From Bacteroidales bacterium (GTDB lineage: Bacteria; Bacteroidota; Bacteroidia; Bacteroidales; Bacteroidaceae): DNA of 23,476 nt. The DNA is taken from contig SFEK01000013.1 of NCBI GenBank assembly GCA_004557285.1, positions 1 through 23,476 of the forward strand, read 5' to 3'. The notes under the pieces are model-generated. The model was not told the DNA's origin. It saw nothing but the letters and a program-made list of their open reading frames with translations, and made no database searches. Of this stretch, positions 15,789-23,476 are shown piece by piece. The first letter of the stretch is position 1; each line of letters starts with the position of its first letter. The translations under genes and the position numbers were made by a program.

Positions 15789-15837
15789 GGGGATGAATAG
15801 AACATACCTTTAAAAAACCAGGCACCATCCGCAAAAA
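15789..15837. repeat. Dispersed intergenic repeat, copy C (fragment)
   Basis: Starting 3 bases after the DUF3943 stop, it matches the right part of copy A: GGATGAATAGAACATACCT against GGAATGAATAGAACACACCT (5745-5764), and further on both have ATCCGCAA at nearly the same distance. It runs directly into GTTAAC block copy 3. Confidence 0.55.
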
Positions 15838-15860
15838 TGTTAACTTGTTCACTCGTTAAT
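15834..15860. repeat. GTTAAC block, copy 3 (inverted)
   Basis: Read on the minus strand it equals copy 2 (8878-8904) except for one base, GTGAAC in place of the middle GTTAAC. Confidence 0.9.
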
Positions 15861-15900
15861 TCTTTCATCATTCAACCACATGCTCATGTCTTGAATAATA

Positions 15901-15937
15901 AGGAAAGGCGTTGACGTGAGTCAACGCCTTTCCTTTT
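15901..15937. terminator. Bidirectional terminator between the convergent DUF3943 and korB genes
   Basis: A perfect 15-bp stem (15901-15915 with 15920-15934) has a GTGA tetraloop. Ts follow on the plus side. On the minus side the tail is A/T-rich (TATTATT). It is 115 bases after the DUF3943 stop and 79 bases after the korB stop. Confidence 0.88.
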
Positions 15938-16012
15938 CAAATTTTAATTCAATGCTCACTTCACTTTTCTCACGAAAAAGAAGTGCAAGATACAATTACT
16001 ATTAATAAAAAA

Positions 16013-17014
16013 TTATTTCACTTCCCACGTATCATTGGTTTCAAGCAATTCCATGAAGTTGTGATACTTCTTCTTGCCCTTCACCTCCTCAAGCTGGGCA
16101 TGAACAGACTCATCGTAGGTGGGAGCCTCAACATCGCGGATGACACCCAGAGCTACAGGGAATCCGTGCTCATTGTCCATCATGGCCAGCTTCAGCTGCA
16201 AGGTGTTGTCCTCGCAATGGGCATCGTGCACGAGAATGTCTTTCTCGGTAATGCCGTTCTCGCCAATCTTGACCACCTTCAGGCCGAAGCCCTCCTGCAC
16301 AAGGCCAAACTCGTTGTTCTCGCCGAAGATGAGAGGCTGGCCGTGGCGCACGGTGATGGTATTCTTCTTGCGGCCTTCTTTCTTGTAGATGGCATCATAG
16401 CAACCATTGTTGAAGATGACACAGTTTTGCAGAATCTCACACACGGCGGCACCCTTGTGATGGTAGGCAGCCTTGAGTATTTCCACGGTACCCTCGGCAT
16501 CGGTAGCCACCGCACGGGCAAAGAAGTGGCCTCTTGCACCGAAGCAAAGCTCGGCAGGCAGGAACGGGTCTTCAACCGTGCCGTAGGGCGACGACTTGCT
16601 GACGAAGCCGCGAGGTGAGGTGGGCGAATACTGGCCCTTGGTCAAGCCATAGATGCGGTTGTTGAGCAATATCATGTTGATGTCGATATTGCGGCGCATG
16701 GCATGGATAAAGTGGTTGCCACCGATAGCCAGTCCGTCGCCGTCGCCACTCACCTGCCACACGGTGAGGTCGGGGTTGGCCACCTTGGCACCGGTAGAGA
16801 TGGAAGCCGCACGGCCGTGGATGGTCTGCATGGCGTATGTATTGACATAATAAGGCAGACGGCTTGAGCAACCGATACCTGAGATAACGGCTGTCTGATA
16901 AGGGGGAACTCCGATTTCTGCCATTGCCTTGTGGAGCGAAGCCAGGAAGAAGTGGTCTCCGCAACCGGGACACCAGCGTGGCTGTCCCTTCTTATAATCT
17001 TGAGCTGTAAACAT
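16013..17014 (-). CDS. korB: 2-oxoacid:ferredoxin oxidoreductase, beta (TPP-binding) subunit
   Basis: This 333-residue subunit binds thiamine pyrophosphate and a [4Fe-4S] cluster. Seen directly are WCPGCGDH (Cys15, Cys18), GIGCSSR (Cys49), the TPP/Mg motif GDGDGLAIGGNH at 90-101 completed by NNRIYGLTKGQ. With the alpha subunit upstream it oxidatively decarboxylates a 2-oxoacid to an acyl-CoA and reduces ferredoxin, or runs in reverse. The two-subunit layout and the sequence style fit the 2-oxoglutarate (Kor) group, but pyruvate or branched-chain acids are possible. It starts 27 bases after korA and ends at a hairpin shared with the convergent gene. Confidence 0.93.
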   Translation of the reverse strand: MFTAQDYKKGQPRWCPGCGDHFFLASLHKAMAEIGVPPYQTAVISGIGCSSRLPYYVNTYAMQTIHGRAASISTGAKVANPDLTVWQVSGDGDGLAIGGNHFIHAMRRNIDINMILLNNRIYGLTKGQYSPTSPRGFVSKSSPYGTVEDPFLPAELCFGARGHFFARAVATDAEGTVEILKAAYHHKGAAVCEILQNCVIFNNGCYDAIYKKEGRKKNTITVRHGQPLIFGENNEFGLVQEGFGLKVVKIGENGITEKDILVHDAHCEDNTLQLKLAMMDNEHGFPVALGVIRDVEAPTYDESVHAQLEEVKGKKKYHNFMELLETNDTWEVK

Positions 17015-17041
17015 GCTGTTCTTTGAGCTAAATGGTTAATA

Positions 17042-18898
17042 TTAAGCCTCTGCATCGAGGATGTTGTTGAATGCCTTGACAAGTTCTGCCACGACGAATG
17101 GCTGTCCCTTCACCTCGTTGAACTGATAAGGTGCGAAGCCATCAACCATCATGCGCAGGTATCCGGCAAACTGACCGAGGTTCTGCTCAGCCACCACCAC
17201 CTTCTTGTATTTATTCATCACCTCAGCGGTGTTCTTGGGCAGCGGGTTGATATAGCTGAAATGAGCCAATGCCACCTTGCGTCCTGCGCGGCGCATCTCG
17301 TCCATGGCAGAATACAGATGACCAAAGGTGCCACCGAAGCCCACAATCAGCAGGTCGGCATCATCGGCATCGCCGAGCACCTCAACATCAGGCACATTGA
17401 TGCGTGCCACCTTTTCTGCACGCAGACGGCACATCTTGTCGTGGTTGTCGGGATCGGTAGAGATGGCACCGGTATCGCTGTCTTTCTCCAATCCTCCCAG
17501 GATATGGGTATAGCCCTCCTGTCCGGGGATGGCCCAATAGCGTGCGCCGTTTTCGGGGTCGCGCTTGTAGGGAGAGTAGTTGCCCTTCTGCTCAGGTGTG
17601 GCATAGTGGGGACGTATTTCGGGAAGATTGTCGATATGGGGCAGTTTCCATGCGGCAGAGCCGTTGGCCACATAGGCATCGGTGAGCAGCACCACGGGGG
17701 TGAGGTGCTCGAGAGCCATCTTGGAGGCGGCGTATGCGGCATCGAAACAGTCGGTGGGACTTGTGGCGGCAATCACGGGCATGGGCGACTCGCCGTTGCG
17801 CCCGAAGAGGGCCTGCAGCAAGTCGGTCTGCTCGCTCTTGGTGGGCAGACCTGTTGAAGGACCGCCACGCTGCACGTCAACGATTACCAATGGCAGCTCG
17901 TCGATGACGGCAAGGTTCATGGCCTCAGATTTCAGGCAGACACCGGGACCTGAGGTGGATGTCACGGCCAAAGCACCGGCAAAAGCGGCACCAATGGCAC
18001 TTGCACAACCAGAGATTTCGTCCTCGCACTGCACGGTGATCACGCCGCACGACTTGTGCTTGGCCAATTCGTGGAGCACATCAGTGGCGGGAGTGATGGG
18101 GTAGGAACCGAGATAGAGGCGCAGACCGGCCTTTTCGGCAGCGGCAATCAAGCCATAGGCTGTGGCCTTGTTGCCGGTGATGTCCATATAGCGTCCCTTC
18201 ACCTTGTTCTTCGACTCGATGCGGTATGTGGCGGGCACGCTGGCGTGCACGTTGTGGCCATAGTCGTAGCCGGCCTTCACCACCTTGATGTTGTTTTCGG
18301 CGATGGCGGGCTTTTTGGCGAATTTCTCACGCAGGAAGTTGGCCACCAGGTCAAGGTTGCGGTTGAAGAGCCAGCAAACCAATCCGAGTGCGAACATGTT
18401 GCGGCACTTCAGTATCGACTTGTTGTCCATTCCGCTGTCGGCCAGACAATCCTTGACCATTGTCGTGAGCGGACAAGCCACCACCCTATCGGGGTCGATG
18501 CCCATCTCGCCGAGATAGTCGTTGGTCTTGAAAGCTGCTCTTTCAAGGTCTTTGGGTCCGAAACTGTCGGTGTCGATGATGATGGTGGCCTGAGGCTTTG
18601 CAAACTTGTACTGTGTCTTGAGTGCGGCCGCATTCATGCACACCAGCACGTCACACTCATCACCGGGGGTATAAACCCTGCCCTCGCCGATGTGTACCTG
18701 AAAGCCTGACACACCCGTGAGCGAACCTTGCGGGGCGCGGATGTCTGCAGGATAGTCTGGGAATGTGGAAATTCCATTACCAATCGTAGCCGATACGGTG
18801 GAAAAAATATTTCCAGCCAGCTGCATGCCATCACCGGAGTCGCCGGAGAAGCGCACCACGACATTGTCTAATTCTTTTACTACCAATTGTTCTGCCAT
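17042..18898 (-). CDS. korA: 2-oxoacid:ferredoxin oxidoreductase, fused gamma-alpha subunit
   Basis: The protein has 618 residues in two domains. Residues about 10-195 are the gamma domain, with VVRFSGDSGDGMQLAGNIF and PDYPADIRAPQGS. From about 210 comes the pyrimidine-binding alpha domain, with YLGSYPITPATDVLHEL, CEDEISGCASAIGAAFAG, TSTSGPGVCLKSEAMN and DVQRGGPSTGLPTKSEQTDL. This gamma-alpha fusion is typical of KorA and of 2-oxoacid:acceptor oxidoreductases in Bacteroidota. No ferredoxin-like delta subunit lies next to it, so electrons should leave through the beta-subunit cluster to a free ferredoxin. It is the first gene of korAB and has a leader of about 110 bases containing a hairpin. 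Confidence 0.93.
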   Translation of the reverse strand: MAEQLVVKELDNVVVRFSGDSGDGMQLAGNIFSTVSATIGNGISTFPDYPADIRAPQGSLTGVSGFQVHIGEGRVYTPGDECDVLVCMNAAALKTQYKFAKPQATIIIDTDSFGPKDLERAAFKTNDYLGEMGIDPDRVVACPLTTMVKDCLADSGMDNKSILKCRNMFALGLVCWLFNRNLDLVANFLREKFAKKPAIAENNIKVVKAGYDYGHNVHASVPATYRIESKNKVKGRYMDITGNKATAYGLIAAAEKAGLRLYLGSYPITPATDVLHELAKHKSCGVITVQCEDEISGCASAIGAAFAGALAVTSTSGPGVCLKSEAMNLAVIDELPLVIVDVQRGGPSTGLPTKSEQTDLLQALFGRNGESPMPVIAATSPTDCFDAAYAASKMALEHLTPVVLLTDAYVANGSAAWKLPHIDNLPEIRPHYATPEQKGNYSPYKRDPENGARYWAIPGQEGYTHILGGLEKDSDTGAISTDPDNHDKMCRLRAEKVARINVPDVEVLGDADDADLLIVGFGGTFGHLYSAMDEMRRAGRKVALAHFSYINPLPKNTAEVMNKYKKVVVAEQNLGQFAGYLRMMVDGFAPYQFNEVKGQPFVVAELVKAFNNILDAEA

Positions 18899-18974
18899 AG
18901 ATAACAGTCTTTAAACGCTTTATACAAAATGATTTTTCACTTTACTTCTGGTTAACTGGAAAACGCACCATGAC

Positions 18975-18993
18975 ACAGGTGGTTGCCACCTGT
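18975..18993 (-). other. Perfect hairpin in the korA leader
   Basis: ACAGGTGG (18975-18982) and CCACCTGT (18986-18993) form an 8-bp stem with a 3-base loop, about 75 bases before the korA ATG and about 20 bases inside the predicted mRNA. No T tract follows, so it is not a terminator. It could be an operator half-site pair or an mRNA-stabilising 5' hairpin. Confidence 0.5.
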
Positions 18994-19018
18994 ATCTCAC
19001 ACGTGCATCGTCAGTGTG

Positions 19019-19049
19019 CAAAGGTCGTAAAGTTTATTGAAACGGCAAA
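19019..19049 (-). promoter_or_regulatory. korAB promoter
   Basis: On the minus strand TTTG (19049-19046), 19 bases, GACCTTTG (19026-19019). The -33 element and spacing are exact, and the -7 box differs from TAnnTTTG at one position. Confidence 0.6.
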
Positions 19050-19087
19050 ATGTTTCTCGATAAATATTTTGTTTTTGTTCAAAATAT

Positions 19088-19188
19088 ACGAAAAAAGACA
19101 AAAAAAACAGTAGTCAAAGCCATGTGATGACACTATATTATATTATAGGTGTATTTAGACACAGCATCACGATGGCTTTAACTACCTG
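19088..19188 (-). terminator. Long stem-loop terminator after kbl
   Basis: On the minus strand an arm at 19188-19165 pairs with one at 19129-19108. The blocks are CAG/CTG, TAGT/ACTA, AAAGCCAT/ATGGCTTT and GTGATG/CATCAC, interrupted by two bulges and one mismatch. The roughly 35-base apical region can form a further small ACAC/GTGT stem. Eight Ts follow the stem, then GTC and six more Ts. It begins 17 bases past the kbl stop. Confidence 0.8.
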
Positions 19189-19204
19189 ACAACGCCTCTT
19201 GTTT

Positions 19205-20392
19205 TTACTTCAGCACGCCCAGTTCGCGGCCTATCTTGATGAAGGCATTGATACACTTGTCAAGCTGTTCGCGCGTGTGTGCGGCAGAGAGCTGCACGCG
19301 GATGCGAGCCTCGCCTTTGGGCACCACGGGATAATAGAAGCCGGTGACATAGATGCCCTCTTCGAGCAGCTTGGCAGCATAACGCTGTGACAGCGGAGCA
19401 TCGTAGAGCATCACGGCGCAGATGGCACTCTGTGTGGGCTTGATGTCGAAGCCGGCAGCCATCATCTTGTCGCGGAAATAGTTGACATTCTCCACCAGAC
19501 GGTCGTGGATAGAGGTGTCTTCCTTCATCAGGCGGAACACTTCGAGACTGGCACCGATGATGGCGGGAGCCAACGAGTTGGAGAACAGGTAAGGACGGCT
19601 GCTCTGGCGCAGCATGTCGATAATCTCTTTCTTGCCGGTGGTGAAGCCGCCGAGGGCACCGCCAAACGATTTGCCCAATGTGCCTGTATAGATATCCACA
19701 CGGCCATAGGTGTCGCAAAGCTCGCTCACGCCGTGGCCGGTAGCGCCTACCACACCTGCAGAGTGCGACTCATCGACCATCACCATGGCATCGTATTTCT
19801 CAGCCAGGTCGCAGATTTCCTTCATCGGGGCCACGTTGCCGTCCATAGAGAACACACCGTCGGTGCAGATCAGGCGGAAACGCTGTGCCTGAGCCTCTTG
19901 CAGGCATTTCTCCAGTTCGGCCATGTCGGCGTTGGCATAGCGGTAACGCTTGGCCTTGCACAGGCGCACGCCGTCGATGATAGATGCGTGGTTGAGGGCA
20001 TCAGAGATGATGGCATCCTCTTCGTTGAGAATAGAACCGAAAAGACCACCGTTGGCATCGAAGCAGGCCGCATAGAGAATGGTGTCTTCGGTGTGGAAAT
20101 ATTCAGAGATGGCTTTCTCCAGTTCCTTGTGGATGTCTTGGGTACCGCAGATGAAGCGCACAGACGACATGCCGAAGCCGCGCTTGTCCATCATGTTCTT
20201 GGCACCTTCAATCAGACGGCTGTCGTTGGACAGGCCGAGGTAGTTGTTGGCGCAGAAGTTCAACACTTCTTTCCCCTTCACCTGGATGGCGGCGCCTTGG
20301 GGACTCTCGATAATTCTTTCTTCCTTGTAAAGCCCGGCACGCTTCAAGTCGTCAAGAGCGTTGCACAGGTGTTCTTTCATTTTTCCGTACAT
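19205..20392 (-). CDS. kbl: Glycine C-acetyltransferase (2-amino-3-ketobutyrate CoA ligase)
   Basis: This 395-residue PLP enzyme of the alpha-oxoamine synthase group splits 2-amino-3-oxobutyrate with CoA into glycine and acetyl-CoA. KEERIIESPQ and NFCANNYLGLSN near the N terminus match Kbl closely. The cofactor residues are visible: His135 (NHASIIDG), Asp207 and His210 in VDESHSAG, and the Schiff-base Lys241 in TGTLGKSFGGALGG. Length and start agree with E. coli Kbl (about 398). Its partner threonine dehydrogenase lies directly upstream on the other strand, which supports this choice over 8-amino-7-oxononanoate synthase or serine palmitoyltransferase. Confidence 0.96.
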   Translation of the reverse strand: MYGKMKEHLCNALDDLKRAGLYKEERIIESPQGAAIQVKGKEVLNFCANNYLGLSNDSRLIEGAKNMMDKRGFGMSSVRFICGTQDIHKELEKAISEYFHTEDTILYAACFDANGGLFGSILNEEDAIISDALNHASIIDGVRLCKAKRYRYANADMAELEKCLQEAQAQRFRLICTDGVFSMDGNVAPMKEICDLAEKYDAMVMVDESHSAGVVGATGHGVSELCDTYGRVDIYTGTLGKSFGGALGGFTTGKKEIIDMLRQSSRPYLFSNSLAPAIIGASLEVFRLMKEDTSIHDRLVENVNYFRDKMMAAGFDIKPTQSAICAVMLYDAPLSQRYAAKLLEEGIYVTGFYYPVVPKGEARIRVQLSAAHTREQLDKCINAFIKIGRELGVLK

Positions 20393-20419
20393 AACATTAA
20401 TTTTAAGGTTTCAGTGATA

Positions 20420-20427
20420 CAAAATAA
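20420..20427 (-). promoter_or_regulatory. Candidate -7 box of kbl
   Basis: The minus strand reads TTATTTTG, one base off TAnnTTTG, 28 bases before the kbl ATG. A TATG lies 19 bases further upstream as a poor -33 element. The divergent tdh gene has the identical octamer at 20534-20541. Confidence 0.4.
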
Positions 20428-20533
20428 CGCATTATTTTCCATAAAACATAGCTTTTCCCCATATTTTTTGCAAAATTTGGCCGAAAAAAGCAATTTATCC
20501 GCGATTTTCTTCCTTAGTTGGCAAAAAATATTG

Positions 20534-20541
20534 TTATTTTG
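20534..20541 (+). promoter_or_regulatory. Candidate -7 box of tdh
   Basis: TTATTTTG, the same octamer as in front of kbl, lies 36 bases before the tdh ATG. No good -33 element is seen at standard spacing. Confidence 0.4.
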
Positions 20542-20577
20542 CAGTCATAAAACTATAAAAAGCACAACAAACGAAAA

Positions 20578-21534
20578 ATGAAAAACATCTTGGTCATCGG
20601 CTCAACGGGACAGATTGGTTCCGAGCTGACAAGGGAGTTAAGGAAAAACTATGGCAACGACCATGTAGTAGCAGGATATATCCCGGGGGCAGAACCCAAG
20701 GGCGAATTGCTGGAGAGCGGGCCGGCGGAGATTGCCGACGTCACCAACGGCGCAGGCATCGCCGAGGTGGTGAAGAAGTACAACATCGACACCATCTACA
20801 ACCTTGCGGCATTGCTTTCGGTAGTGGCCGAATCGAAGCCGCGCCTGGCGTGGAAGATTGGCATCGACGGTTTGTGGAACATCCTTGAGGTGGCCCGTGA
20901 GGAGAAGTGCGCCGTGTTCACACCGAGTTCGATCGGCTCGTTCGGCATGTCAACACCCCACGACATGACTCCCCAAGACACCATCCAGCGTCCACGCACC
21001 ATGTACGGTGTGACTAAGGTAACCACAGAGTTGCTCAGCGACTATTATTTCTCCAAGTATGGTGTCGATACCCGTGCCGTGCGCTATCCCGGTGTCATCT
21101 CTTATGTGACTCCTCCCGGCGGCGGCACCACCGACTATGCCGTAGATATCTATTATTATGCCGTGCGTGGCGAGAAGTTCACCTGCCCCATCAAGCAGGG
21201 CACGCTGATGGACATGATCTATATGCCCGACGCGCTCAAGGCATCTATCATGCTGATGGAGGCCGACCCCACACGCCTTGTTCACCGCAACGCCTTCAAC
21301 ATCGCCTCCATGAGCTTTGCGCCCGAAACCGTGTTTGCCGCCATCAAGAAGCACAAGCCCGATTTTGAAATGACATACGACGTTGACCCGCTGAAGCAGG
21401 GCATCGCCGACAGCTGGCCCGACATGATGGACGACTCATGCGCCCGCAACGAGTGGGACTGGAAACCCACCTACGACTTGGAGAGCATGACCAAGGATAT
21501 GCTTGAAAAACTGGCCGTGAAACTGGGCAAATAA
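20578..21534 (+). CDS. tdh: L-threonine 3-dehydrogenase, short-chain dehydrogenase type
   Basis: The protein has 318 residues. GSTGQIG at 8-14 is the NAD-binding loop of an extended short-chain dehydrogenase. Tyr143 and Lys147 (YGVTK) are the catalytic pair, with PSSIGSFG at 116-123 supplying the Ser region. It lacks the zinc-binding Cys residues of the E. coli-type medium-chain enzyme. It matches the non-zinc, UDP-galactose-epimerase-like threonine dehydrogenases, which oxidise L-threonine to 2-amino-3-oxobutyrate. That unstable product is the substrate of Kbl, encoded divergently 185 bases away. A plain sugar epimerase is the alternative, but the context and motifs such as GTLMDMIYMPDAL favour Tdh. 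Confidence 0.92.
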   Translation: MKNILVIGSTGQIGSELTRELRKNYGNDHVVAGYIPGAEPKGELLESGPAEIADVTNGAGIAEVVKKYNIDTIYNLAALLSVVAESKPRLAWKIGIDGLWNILEVAREEKCAVFTPSSIGSFGMSTPHDMTPQDTIQRPRTMYGVTKVTTELLSDYYFSKYGVDTRAVRYPGVISYVTPPGGGTTDYAVDIYYYAVRGEKFTCPIKQGTLMDMIYMPDALKASIMLMEADPTRLVHRNAFNIASMSFAPETVFAAIKKHKPDFEMTYDVDPLKQGIADSWPDMMDDSCARNEWDWKPTYDLESMTKDMLEKLAVKLGK

Positions 21535-21555
21535 GCCATCGCACATCGACATAAC

Positions 21556-21587
21556 AAAAAATTGCGCTCACCGGGCGCAATTTTTTG
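21556..21587. terminator. Bidirectional terminator between tdh and the nucleoside kinase gene
   Basis: The 12-bp perfect stem (21556-21567 with 21575-21586) has six As on the left arm and six Ts on the right, around a TTGCGC/GCGCAA core with a 7-base loop. It therefore carries a T tract on either strand. It starts 22 bases after the tdh stop and 119 bases beyond the stop of the convergent kinase gene. Confidence 0.9.
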
Positions 21588-21667
21588 TTGGCTGTTGTCT
21601 TGGCAACACTTTTGGCATGTTTCTCTGCCATAGAGGTATTGCCACACCATTCAGGTCTGGCTGTCTG

Positions 21668-21680
21668 AAATGTTAACTTG
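21668..21680. repeat. Possible remnant of a GTTAAC block
   Basis: AAATGTTAACTTG equals the inverted end of the blocks at 8577-8602 and 15834-15860 over 13 bases but has only one GTTAAC. At this length chance cannot be excluded. It lies between the convergent tdh and kinase genes. Confidence 0.35.
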
Positions 21681-21705
21681 ATGCATATCCACCTGTTTTT
21701 CGGCA

Positions 21706-23376
21706 TCAATATTCAAACGAACTGCCACCGAGAAACTCGCGGAGCAGAGAGGTGGGAGGCAGCTGGCGGTCGGGCACGGGCGAGAAATATCTCAGGAACT
21801 TGAGCAGGCGATAGGCCTCGGCGTGTTCCTCACAGTTTTCGGGCACCTGACTCAGCAGCGGCTCTGCCTGGTTCTTGATGACGGCCAGTTCGAAGAGCAG
21901 GGCGGTGTTGAACATGGCATCGGCATTCTCCTGATAGGGGAATATCCATTTGTTTTCTCCTGCACGCACACTCGGCCAGCGGCGTATGGTTTCTGCAGCG
22001 CTCACCCCGCGGTATTTGTAGTCGCGGATGATGCGGCGCAACAGACGGTTGTCGGTGGTGGGGATATAGTTGTGGTCGTCGAGCAGCACGGTGGTCAGTG
22101 CCGAGGCATAAACCCTGAACTTCTGTTCTTCAGGTATCTGCGCCGTGAGTTCGGGGTTGAGGGCATGTATGCCTTCCACCACCAGCACCTCATCGTCATT
22201 CATCTTCAGTCGTTTTCCGCTCTTCTCGCTCTTTCCCGTCTGGAAGTTGTAGCGCGGCAGCTCCACCTCCTCGCCGTTGAAGAGAGCCTTCATCTGCCGG
22301 TTGAGCAGGTCGATGTTGAGCGCATAAAGACTCTCGAAGTCGTAGTCGCCCTTGTCATCGCGCGGTGTTTCCTCACGGTTCACGAAATAGTCGTCGAGCG
22401 AGATGGGCACAGGCTTGATGCCGTTGGCCAGCAGTTGTATGGAGAGCCGCTTGCAGGTAGTGGTCTTTCCGCTCGACGAAGGCCCTGCGATGAGCACCAT
22501 CTTCACGCCCTTGCGTGCCGCTATCATGTCGGCAATCTGCGAAATCTTCTTTTCCTGCAACGCCTCGGCCAGATTGATCATTCCCGTGGAGAAACCGGCC
22601 TTCACCGCATCGTTGAGGTCGCCCACGGTGCGCAGCCCCAGGATGTCCTGCCAGCGGTGGTGCTCCTGGAAGATTTCAAACATCTTGTCTTGCTTGAGCA
22701 GTTCGCCCAGCACGTTGGGATTGTCGCGTGAGGGAATGCGCAGCAACATGCCGTCATAGTATTTTTCCAGGCCAAAGAGATAGAGCTGCCCGGTATTGGC
22801 AAGCAGGGTGCCATAGTAATAGTCTTTGTAGCCGTCGATGTCGTAATAGGTGGTATAGAGCGTGCCAATGCTCTTGAGCAGTTTCACCTTGGAGTGCATG
22901 CCCCTCTGCTCGAACATCTTGACCACCTCTTCAGTGGGTGCCTCGTGACGGCACAGGGGGATGGCGGCATCGATAATCTGCTGCATCCTCTGCCTCAGGG
23001 CATCGGCATCATCTTCGGTGAGCGGTCTTCCCAAGCGGATGTCGCAGTAATAGCCGTTGGACACGGGGATGTCGATGATGGCGCGAGCCCCTTTCCACAG
23101 GTCATCCACCGCCTTGCAGAGCACAAAGAACAAGGTGCGTGTATAGGCTCTTGCCCCCGACGAAGTGTTGATGTCGAGAAATTCCACATCCTTGTTGTGA
23201 TACACCCTGTAGCGCAGTCCTTCAACCTTGTTGTTTACTTTTGCACTCATTGGTCCATGCTCCATGGTGAGGCCAAATTCATTAAAAATGTCAGAAAGTG
23301 TGCTTCCGATGGCGAAGTTTAGCGTTTTTTTATTATTTTTGCAACGGATTTGTACTACTTGTTTCATAATACGCAT
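21706..23376 (-). CDS. Nucleoside (uridine-type) kinase with N-terminal TGS-like domain
   Basis: The protein has 556 residues. The N terminus (to about 70) is ubiquitin-like, as in TGS domains: VVQIRCKNNKKTLNFAIG, then LSDIFNEFG. Residues about 70-270 resemble the second additional domain of threonyl-tRNA synthetase, but with the metal-binding pattern degraded. The C-terminal half is a P-loop kinase of the uridine kinase/phosphoribulokinase group, with AGPSSSGKTT near 297, ISLDDYFVNREETP for the substrate Asp, and VVEGIHALNP. The exact nucleoside is not evident. The Met at codon 4 (23367) is an equally good start. It stands alone between its own promoter and the shared terminator. Confidence 0.9.
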   Translation of the reverse strand: MRIMKQVVQIRCKNNKKTLNFAIGSTLSDIFNEFGLTMEHGPMSAKVNNKVEGLRYRVYHNKDVEFLDINTSSGARAYTRTLFFVLCKAVDDLWKGARAIIDIPVSNGYYCDIRLGRPLTEDDADALRQRMQQIIDAAIPLCRHEAPTEEVVKMFEQRGMHSKVKLLKSIGTLYTTYYDIDGYKDYYYGTLLANTGQLYLFGLEKYYDGMLLRIPSRDNPNVLGELLKQDKMFEIFQEHHRWQDILGLRTVGDLNDAVKAGFSTGMINLAEALQEKKISQIADMIAARKGVKMVLIAGPSSSGKTTTCKRLSIQLLANGIKPVPISLDDYFVNREETPRDDKGDYDFESLYALNIDLLNRQMKALFNGEEVELPRYNFQTGKSEKSGKRLKMNDDEVLVVEGIHALNPELTAQIPEEQKFRVYASALTTVLLDDHNYIPTTDNRLLRRIIRDYKYRGVSAAETIRRWPSVRAGENKWIFPYQENADAMFNTALLFELAVIKNQAEPLLSQVPENCEEHAEAYRLLKFLRYFSPVPDRQLPPTSLLREFLGGSSFEY

Positions 23377-23397
23377 GTTTTTATTGATTCAGGTATG

Positions 23398-23428
23398 TAA
23401 AGGTACGTTGTTTTTCCGACAAGACAAT
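23398..23428 (-). promoter_or_regulatory. Candidate promoter of the nucleoside kinase gene
   Basis: On the minus strand ATTG (23428-23425), 19 bases, TACCTTTA (23405-23398). Each element is one base away from consensus with correct spacing. The leader would be short, about 15-25 bases. Confidence 0.5.
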
Positions 23429-23476
23429 AAAAGAAAAATTAAATTCATATTAAAATATGTCGATTTGGATTTTTTT

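Larger units (their letters stand above)
18899..19204. other. 306-bp region between korA and kbl: korAB promoter, leader hairpin and kbl terminator
   Basis: No gene is visible. From right to left on the minus strand it holds the long kbl terminator stem-loop (19088-19188), the korAB promoter (19019-19049) and the korA leader with a perfect 8-bp hairpin (18975-18993). Confidence 0.75.

Overview
The window looks like a stretch of a Bacteroidota chromosome, most likely from the Prevotella/Segatella group. The reasons are: several starts are preceded by the Bacteroidota promoter pattern (TTTG, about 19-21 bases, TAnnTTTG); Shine-Dalgarno sequences are essentially absent and leaders are A/T-rich; SecD and SecF are fused; one lipoprotein has an acidic patch after its Cys, as in Bacteroidota surface lipoproteins; threonine dehydrogenase is of the short-chain dehydrogenase type; and there is a DUF3943 protein. 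The genus is an inference from gene content, not a database match.

Layout, left to right. (1) A 3'-truncated secDF on the minus strand runs off the left edge. (2) A minus-strand pair follows: a rhomboid protease and a membrane-anchored endonuclease/exonuclease/phosphatase-family protein. (3) An HU gene on the plus strand has a textbook promoter and terminator. It is followed by a plus-strand pair, a lipoprotein alpha/beta hydrolase and a SulP anion transporter, ending in a terminator. (4) A gene-free stretch of about 560 bp is rich in dispersed repeats and hairpins. (5) The minus-strand kduI-kduD operon handles catabolism of unsaturated uronates from pectin or glycosaminoglycans. (6) A ferritin, a DAACS-type dicarboxylate/amino-acid symporter and a DUF3943 outer-surface candidate lie on the plus strand. 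(7) The minus-strand korA-korB pair encodes a two-subunit 2-oxoacid:ferredoxin oxidoreductase. (8) kbl (minus) and tdh (plus) are divergent and form the threonine-to-glycine plus acetyl-CoA pathway. (9) A TGS-domain nucleoside kinase on the minus strand ends the window.

The theme is central metabolism and envelope housekeeping of an anaerobe. There are uronate and threonine catabolism, ferredoxin-linked 2-oxoacid oxidation, iron storage, protein export and anion/dicarboxylate transport. I see no mobile-element transposase, CRISPR array, phage gene, defence system, tRNA or rRNA.

The least-explained material is between genes. A composite dispersed repeat combines an 8-bp-periodic GTTAAC block with an inverted GTTCTAT-containing element and occurs in several intergenic regions; one GTTAAC copy forms the stem of a terminator. 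Two operons share a terminator family with a GTCAGAG stem. A very long stem-loop lies after kbl, and four tandem in-frame 18-bp units sit inside the hydrolase gene. I did not find a convincing new multi-gene system.
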